From assembly GCA_017887325.1 (NCBI GenBank), contig JAGHIE010000001.1, forward strand, positions 62,001-126,000: a stretch of 64,000 nucleotides of DNA. Direction: 5' to 3'. Under the pieces are notes generated by a model. That model was not told the origin of the DNA, searched no databases, and saw only the letters and a list, made by a program, of their open reading frames with translations. Origin of the DNA: Oscillospiraceae bacterium. GTDB lineage: Bacteria > Bacillota > Clostridia > Oscillospirales > Ruminococcaceae. The position numbers and the translations under genes were made by a program. Positions 1-10,399 of the stretch are shown in pieces (within the stretch, counting starts at the first letter, position 1; the number at the start of each line of letters is the position of its first letter).

Positions 1-1
1 T

Positions 2-1687
2 TTTGGTTTTATGCCTTGTAACCTCTCGGCATTTGTCTTAGGCTTTGTATTAAAGGAATACGTTGATGGTTCGTACAGTTGGAGCGATGATTTGATTAAC
101 GAGGAGTTGAGTATCAATAAACTGCAAGAGATGGTGGATGAAATAATCAAGCTGCAGATTACTCCTAATCCAAGGTATAAAGATAAATATATTGTTGTAA
201 TGACAGAAAAGGAAAAATCTTTTAATAATGCGTCATCCATAGCTTTTGAAATTCCTCAACATTTTTGTTCTTCCATCAAACACACTGCAGAGCATATTCG
301 TAATAGAATGAAGTCATATGAATTTCCTATTTGGGCGCTTAAATCTATTATTGCAAACGAGGCAACTAAAACAAACAAAGATGTTCTTGTAAAAATTCTT
401 GATTATTATCGTGGTATTGCGAATAGTAGCAATATGGGAGCTGGCAGTGCAAGTGATAATGATATTGCTTATGAGATTGGTAAACTTTGCATTGAGAACA
501 AGGAAGCTGCAAATGACTTGAAGGGACTTCTGAACAAAGAAAAATGTACAGAAGGTATGAAGGCTTATCTGAAAGAATTTGATAATGGCGAACTGATTAC
601 ATTAGCTGGAGAGGTTGGAGATAGTGGGCAGTATATCAATGTTCTCCGTAGAAAGTTTGATGCAGAGGCGGCAAACTGGGTATGGGATGTTGAAACTGCA
701 CAACAAAAAATCCGAGAAGTCATACTTGAATACAAGATTATTGTTGAGAGTAATAAAGTTATTTCTAAAAGCACAACATTTGAAAATACCGTGAGAGAAT
801 GGTGCGACAAATGTCAGTATATTAGAATTTCTTACCCTGCTGCAAAAAATTATTTGGATGGATTTAGTGCCTTCTTGGAAGTTCTTTACAATGTAAAAAA
901 ATCCGGAGTAATCTTAGATTCTCAAAAACAAAAATTCTATGATTTGCTCATTGCTAATGCAGACAATTTTAGAACATTCTATGGCAACCAAATTGATTTA
1001 TTCAAGAAGGTTTGCGAGTTCTATCTTGAAGGATTTACCGATGAAGAAATCAAAGAAATTTATAATACTATTCCTACTGGTTCATTTACGAAGGATAAGA
1101 CAGAGTATACAAATATAATCAATAACAAAGTCGAAGAATACAAGAGGAACAGTAAATCTGCGAAACTGAAAAAAATATGGAAAGAAAAAACTAATACAGA
1201 TACACCAAGAGAATGGTCTAAAAAATATAAGATGCCTATTTTGTGTATGGTTGAAGATAAGGAAATTCAAATAGCGAAAGCTGCATTTGGTGCTGTAAAC
1301 AAAGCGCATCCTGATGAGGCTTCCATCGACAAAGCTATTGCTTATTTTTCAACAGCTACTTTCTTCACAAAATTAGATGATGAAAACGCTCGCAATAAGG
1401 CATTTGTTGATTCGATTATTAAAAATTATGATGTAATGCTTACCAATCTAGATGAAGTAAAACAATATTTGGATAGCCGAATTACGGCAGACGCATATGA
1501 TTGGTTTGGTTTGCCAGAAGTTGAAAAGAAGCTGAGACAAATGGCAGAAGCAAAATACAATCAAGGTGGATGCGATAAGGCTCTTGAGAAAATTGACAAT
1601 ATGAATTTAGAAGATGTTAAAAGATACTTAAAAGACCTTATCAAAGACGATATGATAGTTGGTATGGCAATCATAAAAGATAATTAA
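2..1687 (+). CDS. brxC: BrxC-like protein of a BREX system, C-terminal part (5' end outside the window)
   Basis: ORF is open to the window edge (FGF before the first Met); lies directly upstream of pglZ and brxL in the same operon; assignment rests mainly on synteny. Confidence 0.55.
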   Translation, partial: FGFMPCNLSAFVLGFVLKEYVDGSYSWSDDLINEELSINKLQEMVDEIIKLQITPNPRYKDKYIVVMTEKEKSFNNASSIAFEIPQHFCSSIKHTAEHIRNRMKSYEFPIWALKSIIANEATKTNKDVLVKILDYYRGIANSSNMGAGSASDNDIAYEIGKLCIENKEAANDLKGLLNKEKCTEGMKAYLKEFDNGELITLAGEVGDSGQYINVLRRKFDAEAANWVWDVETAQQKIREVILEYKIIVESNKVISKSTTFENTVREWCDKCQYIRISYPAAKNYLDGFSAFLEVLYNVKKSGVILDSQKQKFYDLLIANADNFRTFYGNQIDLFKKVCEFYLEGFTDEEIKEIYNTIPTGSFTKDKTEYTNIINNKVEEYKRNSKSAKLKKIWKEKTNTDTPREWSKKYKMPILCMVEDKEIQIAKAAFGAVNKAHPDEASIDKAIAYFSTATFFTKLDDENARNKAFVDSIIKNYDVMLTNLDEVKQYLDSRITADAYDWFGLPEVEKKLRQMAEAKYNQGGCDKALEKIDNMNLEDVKRYLKDLIKDDMIVGMAIIKDN

Positions 1688-1698
1688 GGAGGACAGGG

Positions 1699-3969
1699 AT
1701 GAAACTTGATGCTTGTATAAAAAAGATAACTAAATATTTGGCATCAGAAAATGCTCAACCGTTACTTGTAAATGTTCAAAATGGTGATGATTTAGATAGA
1801 ATAGTAACCCATTTCTCCGTGGATGATAATGACATTATTGATGCTTCTGAATTTTGCAATAAAGATGAGCTTCCTCGTATAGAAACCCTGTTAGCCAATA
1901 TTTCAACCGAAAAGAAAAAATGTTTTCTTGTAGGATTGACTTCATTTTTAAGATTCTACGGAGAAGAAGAAATAAAAAAACATTTAGCAAGCATCATCAA
2001 TATGACTATTTCCGGTCACGTTGTAGTTATGACATATCAATGTGAGAAACAATTGAACTTTTCTGACCCAAGATTATCACGCAGTATTTGTTTGATTGAT
2101 GGAGATGAGACGTCATTACCCCAAATAGTCTTTGTGTCGAGGGAACTACCAGTTCCTTCGGACGAATGTATCGTTGATGGAATTGAAAAGGTTGTCAAAA
2201 AAATTGAAAATTCAAATGAAGAAAAGATTTTTGTGATGACAACAAAACATAAGGATACATACCCAAAATCTATTTATACAATAGTAGATATGAGCAAAGC
2301 GTATGAGGTCATCATTGGAAAAGATGTTGTTTTATCTTCACTTGATGAAACATTCGGAACTTCAAGTCAATGGGACTATTTACTTACTAAAATGAATTCA
2401 GGGAAATCATTTACTGAAATATGTGACAGTGAGTTTGGCAGTCATCAAAGTCTTGAGATAGCAATCCCAAGTTATAGCGGATATTCTGAACAGAAAAAAT
2501 GGTTATATTATATTGCATTAAAACTCTTTGGAGCCAAAAACAATAATTGTTTATCAATGGCAGCAAATAATGCTAAAACATATTCGCAGTTAATAAGAGA
2601 AGTGTTTAGAAGCATATTGGAAAAGAAACATACAGATTATGATTTCAACGAGTTCTATCAACAAAGAAAATCTTTGCTAATGGCTTTCGGAAATCCATTA
2701 AATGAGGTTGTTGATTTTTGCAAGGTTGTTTTGCAAAAAGAAGAACAAGCTATTTATTACTTAACAGATAATACAAGGCAAGAAAAGGAACTTATAATAA
2801 CCTTGCTTGAAAAGTATTATCAAAACACTTCTAAAAATGAAATAGAGAAAATACTCTCCCTCGTATATCCTGACCTATATGCTTATATTCGTGATTATAG
2901 ATACAATGTGCCTTTATTGGATAATTACTTTTCTATGTATACATATAGCAAAGTAATTAACAAAGTAATTCCGGAATTAGAGGAACTAATGACACAGCAG
3001 GCAAGACTTCGAGAGTATAATTTGATACTTGAACCTCGAACTGCAAAAATGGATAAGATTGATAAAACCGATTCACAGCTATACTTTATGGATGCGATGG
3101 GTGTCGAATATCTGTCATATATTCTTGCTAAGTGTAAAGAGAAAGAACTGATGGCTAATACAACAATCTGTTGTGCTAATTTACCATCTATCACAAGTAA
3201 GAACAAAGAATTTGTAAGTGATTTCGAAACAAGAGGACTTTTAGTAAATTCAATAAAAGAACTGGATGAAATCAAACATCACGGCACTAACGATTACGAT
3301 TACAGACAGAGAAAACAACCTATTCACATAATACGAGAGCTAGAAATTATTGACGAAACACTTGATAATATCAAATTAAAGCTAACTCAAGGGAACTGTG
3401 AAAAAGCTATTATGGTATCAGACCACGGTGCTAGTAGATTAGCAGTAATACACGAAACTGAAAATATGTGGGAAATGCAGTCAAAGGGAGAACACTCTGG
3501 AAGATGTTGCCCTAAAACCGATGCAGATGTGAAAAGCGAATTTGCCACAGAAGAAGATGGCTTTTGGGTTATTGCTAATTATGACCGCTTCAAAGGTGGC
3601 AGAAAAGCAAATGTTGAAGTACACGGAGGTGCTACTTTAGAAGAGGTTGTAGTGCCTATTATTGAAATCACTAAATTTGCTGAGGACATTGAAGTGTCTA
3701 TTATCGAAAAAGTTATTACAGTTAGCTTTAGGAAAAAAGCAGCTATAAGACTATTTTCTAAGACAAAACTGCAAAATGTTACGGTTCTTATTGATGGAGA
3801 ATATTATGACGCTAAGGAACAAGATAATAATATGTACCTTGTAGATATGCCACAGTTAAAAAAAGCTAAGAGATATAGTGTTGATGTTTATGCATCAAAT
3901 AATTTAGTTGCTACCGGCTTATCTTTTGAAATTAAGAAAGAAAGCTCACAAGAAAAAGATTTGCTTTAA
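1699..3969 (+). CDS. pglZ: PglZ, alkaline-phosphatase-superfamily BREX protein
   Basis: PglZ-like motifs YFMDAMGVEYL, AIMVSDHGASRLAV and EVHGGATLEEVVVPIIE; followed by brxL. Confidence 0.8.
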   Translation: MKLDACIKKITKYLASENAQPLLVNVQNGDDLDRIVTHFSVDDNDIIDASEFCNKDELPRIETLLANISTEKKKCFLVGLTSFLRFYGEEEIKKHLASIINMTISGHVVVMTYQCEKQLNFSDPRLSRSICLIDGDETSLPQIVFVSRELPVPSDECIVDGIEKVVKKIENSNEEKIFVMTTKHKDTYPKSIYTIVDMSKAYEVIIGKDVVLSSLDETFGTSSQWDYLLTKMNSGKSFTEICDSEFGSHQSLEIAIPSYSGYSEQKKWLYYIALKLFGAKNNNCLSMAANNAKTYSQLIREVFRSILEKKHTDYDFNEFYQQRKSLLMAFGNPLNEVVDFCKVVLQKEEQAIYYLTDNTRQEKELIITLLEKYYQNTSKNEIEKILSLVYPDLYAYIRDYRYNVPLLDNYFSMYTYSKVINKVIPELEELMTQQARLREYNLILEPRTAKMDKIDKTDSQLYFMDAMGVEYLSYILAKCKEKELMANTTICCANLPSITSKNKEFVSDFETRGLLVNSIKELDEIKHHGTNDYDYRQRKQPIHIIRELEIIDETLDNIKLKLTQGNCEKAIMVSDHGASRLAVIHETENMWEMQSKGEHSGRCCPKTDADVKSEFATEEDGFWVIANYDRFKGGRKANVEVHGGATLEEVVVPIIEITKFAEDIEVSIIEKVITVSFRKKAAIRLFSKTKLQNVTVLIDGEYYDAKEQDNNMYLVDMPQLKKAKRYSVDVYASNNLVATGLSFEIKKESSQEKDLL

Positions 3970-3981
3970 GGAGGAGAAGAA

Positions 3982-5427
3982 ATGCAAGAAAAACTTAGAG
4001 AATGCTTTGATGAAATGGTTGTTTATAAAGACCTTAAAAAAAGCAATTTCTTTTCGGCTTTAAGTTTACCGTCTTTCCTTCGAGATTGGTTGTTAAAAAA
4101 ATTTGGTGACGATGAAGGTAATTTTGATATAGACGAACTTACAGATTTTATTCACACATATCTCCCCCGTAAGGATGAGTGGATAAGTATAAAAAATCGA
4201 ATCATTGTAGAAAACGAACGAGTAAAGATTCTTACAAAGATTACGGTCGATATTAACATTAAAAATCAAGAAATCACATTTGCTTTACCGGACTTTGGCT
4301 TAACAAATAAAGAAACTATCATTGAACCATATGTTTGGGAAGAGTGCAAAGATGAATTGGTTAAAGGAAAAGAAACTTGGGGTGTTGTCGAATTAGGCTA
4401 CAGGTTGCCGGATGAAGAACTAAAGATGCCGGGTAAAATCAAGTTGACTAATTTCACTAATTTTTGTCCGTATACAATAGATCTTGATTATTACAAAGAT
4501 GTAAGAAGCGAATTTGCTATCAGTGAATGGATTGATGTTTTATTGGGGGCAATTGACTATAATGCTGATGGCTATGAAGATGAACATCAAAAGTTAGCTA
4601 TGCTAACTCGATTGTTGCCATTTATTGAAAAAAGACTCAATTTGATAGAACTTGCACCAAAGGGTACTGGTAAATCATACTTGTTTGGGCGAGTGAGTAA
4701 ATTTGGATGGCTTTCTTCTGGCGGAGTAATGTCGAGAGCAAAAATGTTTTATGACATTAGCAAAAGGACACAAGGACTTGTGTGCAATAACGACTATGTA
4801 GCATTAGATGAAGTTCAAACCATTTCCTTTACTGATATAGACGAAATGAGAGCAGCACTAAAAGGCTATATGGAGTCTGGCGTTTTTACGGTAGGAAATT
4901 ATGAAGGTGTGGCAGATTCAGGAATTATTCTGTTAGGAAATATTAGTCAGGATAATATGGACGAATATAAAAGTATGTTTTCCGAATTACCTACTGCTTT
5001 TCACGAAAGTGCATTATTAGACAGATTCCACGGTTTTATTAAAGGATGGGATATTCCAAGAATGCACGATGATTTAAAAATTTCCGGTTGGGCATTAAAC
5101 TCAGAGTATTTTTGTACGATTATGCATATGCTTCGTGATGATGCCAGTTATCGTGCTATTGTTGATAAATTGGTAGAAGTTCCGGAACATTCTGACACAA
5201 GAGATACTGAAGCTGTAAAAAGAATATGTACTGCGTATCTAAAACTCTTGTTCCCTAATGTTCGTTCTGTTGATGATGTAAATGTTCGTGAATTTAATCG
5301 CTATTGTTTAAGACCTGCTACAAAAATGAGAGGAATTATAAAGATTCAGCTCGGTATTCTTGATTCTGAATTTAAGGGTAAAAATGTACCAAGTTTTTCG
5401 GTGAGGGATATTAGTAATGAAAATTGA
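3982..5427 (+). CDS. brxL: BrxL, Lon-like AAA+ BREX protein
   Basis: Walker A APKGTGKSYLF, Walker B-like YVALDEVQT, typical BrxL N-terminus; RBS GGAGGAG. Confidence 0.85.
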   Translation: MQEKLRECFDEMVVYKDLKKSNFFSALSLPSFLRDWLLKKFGDDEGNFDIDELTDFIHTYLPRKDEWISIKNRIIVENERVKILTKITVDINIKNQEITFALPDFGLTNKETIIEPYVWEECKDELVKGKETWGVVELGYRLPDEELKMPGKIKLTNFTNFCPYTIDLDYYKDVRSEFAISEWIDVLLGAIDYNADGYEDEHQKLAMLTRLLPFIEKRLNLIELAPKGTGKSYLFGRVSKFGWLSSGGVMSRAKMFYDISKRTQGLVCNNDYVALDEVQTISFTDIDEMRAALKGYMESGVFTVGNYEGVADSGIILLGNISQDNMDEYKSMFSELPTAFHESALLDRFHGFIKGWDIPRMHDDLKISGWALNSEYFCTIMHMLRDDASYRAIVDKLVEVPEHSDTRDTEAVKRICTAYLKLLFPNVRSVDDVNVREFNRYCLRPATKMRGIIKIQLGILDSEFKGKNVPSFSVRDISNEN

Positions 5428-5614
5428 TTGTGTTATTTGCGGAAAAAATGATTTAGAAAAAGATACGATTGGTATAAATAAAAAGCTTTTGGGAATTGAT
5501 ATTACCAATTTTTATTGTATGGATTGTCTTGCAGAGTATTTAGGTTGTACAGTTGAGGAATTGTTGGATAAAATCGAAGAATTTAAAGAAGAAGGTTGTA
5601 CTCTGTTTTTGTAA
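5417..5614 (+). CDS. Small Cys-rich protein (CxxC...CxxC, C-terminal GCTLFL), translationally coupled to brxL
   Basis: ATG overlaps the 3' end of brxL by 11 nt; CVICGK and FYCMDC motifs; conserved-looking C-terminal Cys. Confidence 0.7.
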   Translation: MKIDCVICGKNDLEKDTIGINKKLLGIDITNFYCMDCLAEYLGCTVEELLDKIEEFKEEGCTLFL

Positions 5615-5661
5615 ATCAAAACGAAAACAAAGTGCTTTCAAAAGTATTAAAGGATGTGTTT

Positions 5662-6789
5662 ATGAAAAAATTGGTTTACGCTGATAATGCAGCAACAACA
5701 AAACTTGATGATGAAGCTTTCGAAGCTATGAAACCATATTTGCTAAACGATTATGGCAATGCTTCACAACCCTATTCATTTTCAAGAGCAAGTAAAAAAG
5801 CTTTAAAAAATGCAAGGCAAATAATTGCAGAATGTATTAACGCCCAACCAGAAGAAATCTATTTTACTTCTGGTGGTACAGAAAGCGATAATTGGGCAAT
5901 AAAAGGAACATTTTTCTTAAATAATAAAGATAGAATTATTACATCTGAAATAGAACATCACGCTATTTTAAACAGCACTAAAGCTATTGAGAGTATGGGA
6001 TGTGAAGTGGTCTATCTCAAACCAACAAAAGAAGGTTTAATAACAATAGATGAATTGTCTAAAGCAGTTACAAAACAAACAAGTTTAGTATCTGTAATGT
6101 TTGCAAATAATGAAATTGGTACTATACAACCAATTAAAGAATTAGCGAAAATTGCACATAAATCGGGGGCGTTGTTTCACACTGATGCTGTACAAGCTGT
6201 TGGACATATAAAGCTCGATGTGAAAGACTTAGATGTTGATATGTTATCTGCATCTGCTCATAAATTTAATGGTCCTAAAGGAATAGGATTTCTATACATA
6301 AAGAACGGAACTCCGCTTATCCCCTATATTGATGGCGGAGCTCAAGAATCATCATTAAGAGCAGGTACAGAAAATATTGCCTCTATTGTTGGTATGGCTT
6401 ATGCATTAAAGAAGAACTGTGATGAAATAGAAAAAAACACGAGTAAGGTAAAGGAACTGGAAAAAGATTTATTAGATTTGCTTGGAGTTTCAAATAATAA
6501 GGAAATTATAAAAAATGGTGGCAATAATACACTACCGGGGATTATTAGTCTTTCATTTAAAAATCAGAATGGTGAAGCTATGCTCCATCGTTTAGACTTA
6601 AAGGGAATATGTGTTTCTACTGGTTCAGCTTGTGATGGTAAAGATACTAATATTTCTCACGTATTAAAGGCAATAAAATTAGACGAGGAATATGCGAAAG
6701 GTACCATTAGAATTTCTTTGTGCAAAAACAACACAAAAGATGAAATTACAATAATTTCCGAAGAAATTAAAAAAATTCTCCAAAAATAA
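5662..6789 (+). CDS. Cysteine desulfurase (class V aminotransferase, IscS/NifS/DndA-like)
   Basis: YADNAATT, TSGGTESDNWAIKG, HTDAVQAVGH, SASAHKFNGPKGIGFLY, STGSACDGKD active-site loop; start placed at MKKLVYADNAATT. Confidence 0.9.
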   Translation: MKKLVYADNAATTKLDDEAFEAMKPYLLNDYGNASQPYSFSRASKKALKNARQIIAECINAQPEEIYFTSGGTESDNWAIKGTFFLNNKDRIITSEIEHHAILNSTKAIESMGCEVVYLKPTKEGLITIDELSKAVTKQTSLVSVMFANNEIGTIQPIKELAKIAHKSGALFHTDAVQAVGHIKLDVKDLDVDMLSASAHKFNGPKGIGFLYIKNGTPLIPYIDGGAQESSLRAGTENIASIVGMAYALKKNCDEIEKNTSKVKELEKDLLDLLGVSNNKEIIKNGGNNTLPGIISLSFKNQNGEAMLHRLDLKGICVSTGSACDGKDTNISHVLKAIKLDEEYAKGTIRISLCKNNTKDEITIISEEIKKILQK

Positions 6790-7001
6790 AAAATGATATT
6801 GAGGCAGAAATATGGCTGAATATAATAAACCAATAATTTTATATCAGTATTGCCATCTGTATTCAAAAATCACCTTACAGATGGATTGTCCTTTTTAATA
6901 AGAATATCGTCAAGCTTTTTGAAAAGAAAGTGTGCATATATATCATAAACTACATTTGATAAACTATCGTTTAATGTTGTGAAAGGAGTGAATAATTAAG
7001 A

Positions 7002-7922
7002 ATGCCTGATTTTACATATACATTACCTGATAATTTTAATAGTAGAATAGGGCAACTGTTGAAACAGGAATGTTGTAATATTGCATTGGCTGAAACTTTC
7101 TCAAAATGCAAATATGAATATGAAGATGTTGGACTTGCTTACTATGCAGGAGTGAAGGGTGATGTTTGGAATAAAAAAGCTCTTGATTTCATAGTGGAAG
7201 GAAAAGAAAAAGATATTTCTCTACTGAAAAGTAATCAATCCGCTTTGAAAAACTCTATAGCAAAAGCCTTAAAACCAGCAGAAACAGGATTTGTTTTGAG
7301 GAATATAACATATTTGTTTATTGATGAAGATGATGTTCTACCAAGTTCTGATGAAAAACGTTTAAACGCCGATATTAAAGCTGCTGAGTCTGTTCTTGCA
7401 GATCTATTACGGGTAGGAGAAAGATTATGCTCTAACGCTACATATAATGGAAACAGTAGCGAAAATAGTATTAATGATTTTTTCAGAGATACTTTATCTT
7501 TGATGGGATACAATGAAGTCAAAGACCAAACTCGCCACGGAGTGTCAAGCAGTGGTCAAGACGCTGGTGAGGTTGATATTTTGATTACAAAGGAAGGCAA
7601 AGAAATAGCAATATTCGAAGGATTGAAGCTATCAAGTGTTAATACCTCCTATATAGATAATCACATTACAAAGGCGATAATAAATTACAATGCTTTAGGC
7701 ACCGCTACTTTTGTTGTTGCTTGCGTAAACATTGCGAATTATGAGTCGTTTTGGAATAAATATGTTGAGCATTTACAAGATATAGATTATCAGTTAACTA
7801 TTAAAAGAGGATTTGAAATTCTTACCACACCAAATGCTGCAACGAGAATTGCTTCAGTAATATTATCAAGGGAAGGATTTGATTTTCCTGTGTACTATCT
7901 TACTTTTCGATTATCAAAATAG
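7002..7922 (+). CDS. Predicted PD-(D/E)XK-fold nuclease-like protein
   Basis: GEVDILITKEGKEIAIFEGLK resembles a D-X(n)-ExK catalytic core; located in a defence cluster. Confidence 0.45.
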   Translation: MPDFTYTLPDNFNSRIGQLLKQECCNIALAETFSKCKYEYEDVGLAYYAGVKGDVWNKKALDFIVEGKEKDISLLKSNQSALKNSIAKALKPAETGFVLRNITYLFIDEDDVLPSSDEKRLNADIKAAESVLADLLRVGERLCSNATYNGNSSENSINDFFRDTLSLMGYNEVKDQTRHGVSSSGQDAGEVDILITKEGKEIAIFEGLKLSSVNTSYIDNHITKAIINYNALGTATFVVACVNIANYESFWNKYVEHLQDIDYQLTIKRGFEILTTPNAATRIASVILSREGFDFPVYYLTFRLSK

Positions 7923-7966
7923 TAATCTATTGTTTATGCGACAATACATTGAGAGGAGGTCAAGTT

Positions 7967-8929
7967 ATGCATCTTAAAAATAAAGTAAGTTCTCTTTACG
8001 AGAATACAAAAGAAAAAGTGCATAATATTGGCGAAAAATATACAAAGAAGAAAAAACAAGAAGCTAAAGCAGATGATATCTCTGATAAGGCTAGGAATAA
8101 GGAGAAAAATAATAAGCTGAGTAGCGAACTTGAAAATTCGATTGCTGCGTACAATGTCGCTTTTGAAAGAATGAAAGACTATGGAACTCGACTGTTTATT
8201 GAGCGACAGAGAGCAGTTGATTTAATTGATTTGGTAGAGAAGTTGATTAACAGCATAGCCAACCACCCGAAATCGTTTGATGCTGCTATAAGTGAAATTT
8301 CTATGCATCGAGAAAAATTTGTCGGTGTCTGTGAGTTTGCACAAGAGGAATTGGACGCCGCAAAGAAATCGGCAATGAGCGCCGGTGGCGGTATTGCTGC
8401 GGGAGCAGCAGTCGCAAGCTTGGCTCCAAGTGCAGCAATGTGGATTGCAACAACCTTCGGTACTGCTTCTACGGGAACCGCTATATCCACATTGTCGGGA
8501 GCTGCCGCTACTAATGCGGCTCTTGCTTGGCTTGGTGGTGGTGCATTAGCAGCAGGTGGTGGAGGTATTGCCGCAGGAAATGCCTTCCTTGCCTTGGCGG
8601 GACCTATCGGTTGGAGTATTGCCGGAGCGACACTTCTTACATCAGTGGTGTTATTTACTCGCAAGAAAATGAAAAACAACAAGGCAATGAAAGAAGAAGT
8701 CGAGAAGGTCAAAATGAACACAGAGGCAATTAATGAGTCGGCAGCACAAATAGAGGTGCTGTATCGTCAGACTAACACATTAAGAGAGCAACTTGGTGAC
8801 ATTTATGAGGAATGTTTGATTGCATACGGCAAAGGCTTTGATGATGTGGAAAAGGATTGCCAAATGAGATTGGGTACATTGGTGAATAACACGAAATCTC
8901 TTTCGGTGACATTAGGAACAAATATTTGA
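7967..8929 (+). CDS. Glycine-zipper-rich hydrophobic protein with flanking coiled coils, unknown function
   Basis: RBS GAGGAGG; long Ala/Gly-rich hydrophobic core (AGGGIAAGAAVAS...LGGGALAAGGGGIAAG). Confidence 0.65.
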   Translation: MHLKNKVSSLYENTKEKVHNIGEKYTKKKKQEAKADDISDKARNKEKNNKLSSELENSIAAYNVAFERMKDYGTRLFIERQRAVDLIDLVEKLINSIANHPKSFDAAISEISMHREKFVGVCEFAQEELDAAKKSAMSAGGGIAAGAAVASLAPSAAMWIATTFGTASTGTAISTLSGAAATNAALAWLGGGALAAGGGGIAAGNAFLALAGPIGWSIAGATLLTSVVLFTRKKMKNNKAMKEEVEKVKMNTEAINESAAQIEVLYRQTNTLREQLGDIYEECLIAYGKGFDDVEKDCQMRLGTLVNNTKSLSVTLGTNI

Positions 8930-8947
8930 GAGGAGGTGTAGTGGGCA

Positions 8948-10399
8948 TTGAAAGAAAAGCTGGCAAAAAGTAATCAAGAGCAAGCAGTTGCTTCGTGGAT
9001 AAATTATCTGAATCAAGTCCGACTTAATGAACTTGTTCAGTCGTTGCATAATCAGGATATGAATTTTGATAAGGCAATGCAGGAACTGGACACTACACTT
9101 CATACGATAAAAGATACCATTATTGACCGTAATCGTGGCGGTGAAAAAGGTATGCACGGATTTATTGCCGAAGTCGCAGAATGTGGTATTGGCAAAGCTC
9201 GCCAACAGATAGAAGGAAAAGAAATTGTTTATAAGTGGATAAATGATAATGGACCCGATGATTTAATGCGTAACGGGTTATTTATTCAACAGAAATTTGT
9301 AAATGCAGGTGGACACTTTTCTTTGAATGCTATAAAGGAGCATTTAGAAAAGTATCCGGATTATATAGCGTCAGGGAAAGTATATCAGATACCTAAAGAC
9401 CATTATGATAAAATTAAGTATCTGCTTGAAATGCCTAAAGAGGTCGCAAATAAGCTTCCTACATCTAATGGAGAGTTTTCATTGAAAAAATGGAAAGAAG
9501 TTCAGGATTTCTTTGCGGACGGAACTGTACCGTTCGACAAAATAGAGCCTTCAACACTTTCATACAGTGATGCTCAGGTAGGAAATATTAACGACACAAT
9601 CAGCAGAGAAAAGGAACAGCTTACAGAAAAAGAACAACAGTTACGTGATGAAGCTTATCAGAAAAGTAGACCTGCTGTTCAGGAAGGTCTGAAAGTAACG
9701 ATTATTGCCGGCGTGATTGAAGGCAGTACAGAGTTTTGTGCTAAGGTCATTAAAAAAAGAAAGTCTGGAAAAAAGATAAAGGATTTTAGTTCAAAGGATT
9801 GGAAAGATATATCTTTTGACTCCGGCAAAAGCTTTATTAAAGGTAGCGTTAGAGGTGCGAGCATTTATACGCTTACTAATTATACAGCAACGCCAGCAGC
9901 AGTAGCGAGTGCTATTGTGACGGCTTCTTTTGGTATAGCTGAGCAAACGCATTTATTCAGACAAGGTAAATTGTCTGAAATAGAGTATATCGAAAACTCT
10001 GAAATACTTTGCTTGGATGTGTCTGTAAGTGCGTTATCCTCGCTTATCGGTCAGGTGGTGATTCCTGTTCCAGTTTTGGGAGCTGTCATTGGAAATACCG
10101 TTGGCAGCGTATTATATCAAATTGGAAAGAACCAATTTAATGAGTATGAGCAGAAATTACTTTGTTCCTATGCTGAAAGCCTTAAAAAATTAGATAATGA
10201 ATTAATAGAGCAGTATCAGGGTGTTTTGAATGAGTTGAATGATAGTCTTGCTCTATATCTTGAGATTGTTTCCAGTGCATTTTCGCCAGATGTCAACATA
10301 GCTTTTGAAGGTTCCATAGAATTAGCAAAACACTATGGTGTTCCTTCAGAGGAAATATTAGACACTTATGAAAAAACCAAGAATTACTTTATCGGATGA
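8948..10399 (+). CDS. Protein with putative nuclease-like N-terminal domain (D...QxK) and C-terminal hydrophobic region
   Basis: TTG start with RBS GAGGAGG; motif NDNGPDDLMRNGLFIQQKFVNAGG; C-terminal hydrophobic segments. Confidence 0.6.
   Translation: MKEKLAKSNQEQAVASWINYLNQVRLNELVQSLHNQDMNFDKAMQELDTTLHTIKDTIIDRNRGGEKGMHGFIAEVAECGIGKARQQIEGKEIVYKWINDNGPDDLMRNGLFIQQKFVNAGGHFSLNAIKEHLEKYPDYIASGKVYQIPKDHYDKIKYLLEMPKEVANKLPTSNGEFSLKKWKEVQDFFADGTVPFDKIEPSTLSYSDAQVGNINDTISREKEQLTEKEQQLRDEAYQKSRPAVQEGLKVTIIAGVIEGSTEFCAKVIKKRKSGKKIKDFSSKDWKDISFDSGKSFIKGSVRGASIYTLTNYTATPAAVASAIVTASFGIAEQTHLFRQGKLSEIEYIENSEILCLDVSVSALSSLIGQVVIPVPVLGAVIGNTVGSVLYQIGKNQFNEYEQKLLCSYAESLKKLDNELIEQYQGVLNELNDSLALYLEIVSSAFSPDVNIAFEGSIELAKHYGVPSEEILDTYEKTKNYFIG

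Noticed and set aside
8179-8721. 180-aa minus-strand ORF opposite the glycine-zipper gene
   Set aside because: Ala/Pro-rich translation is the antisense image of Gly/Ala-rich codons; no ribosome site; the plus-strand gene has a strong RBS.
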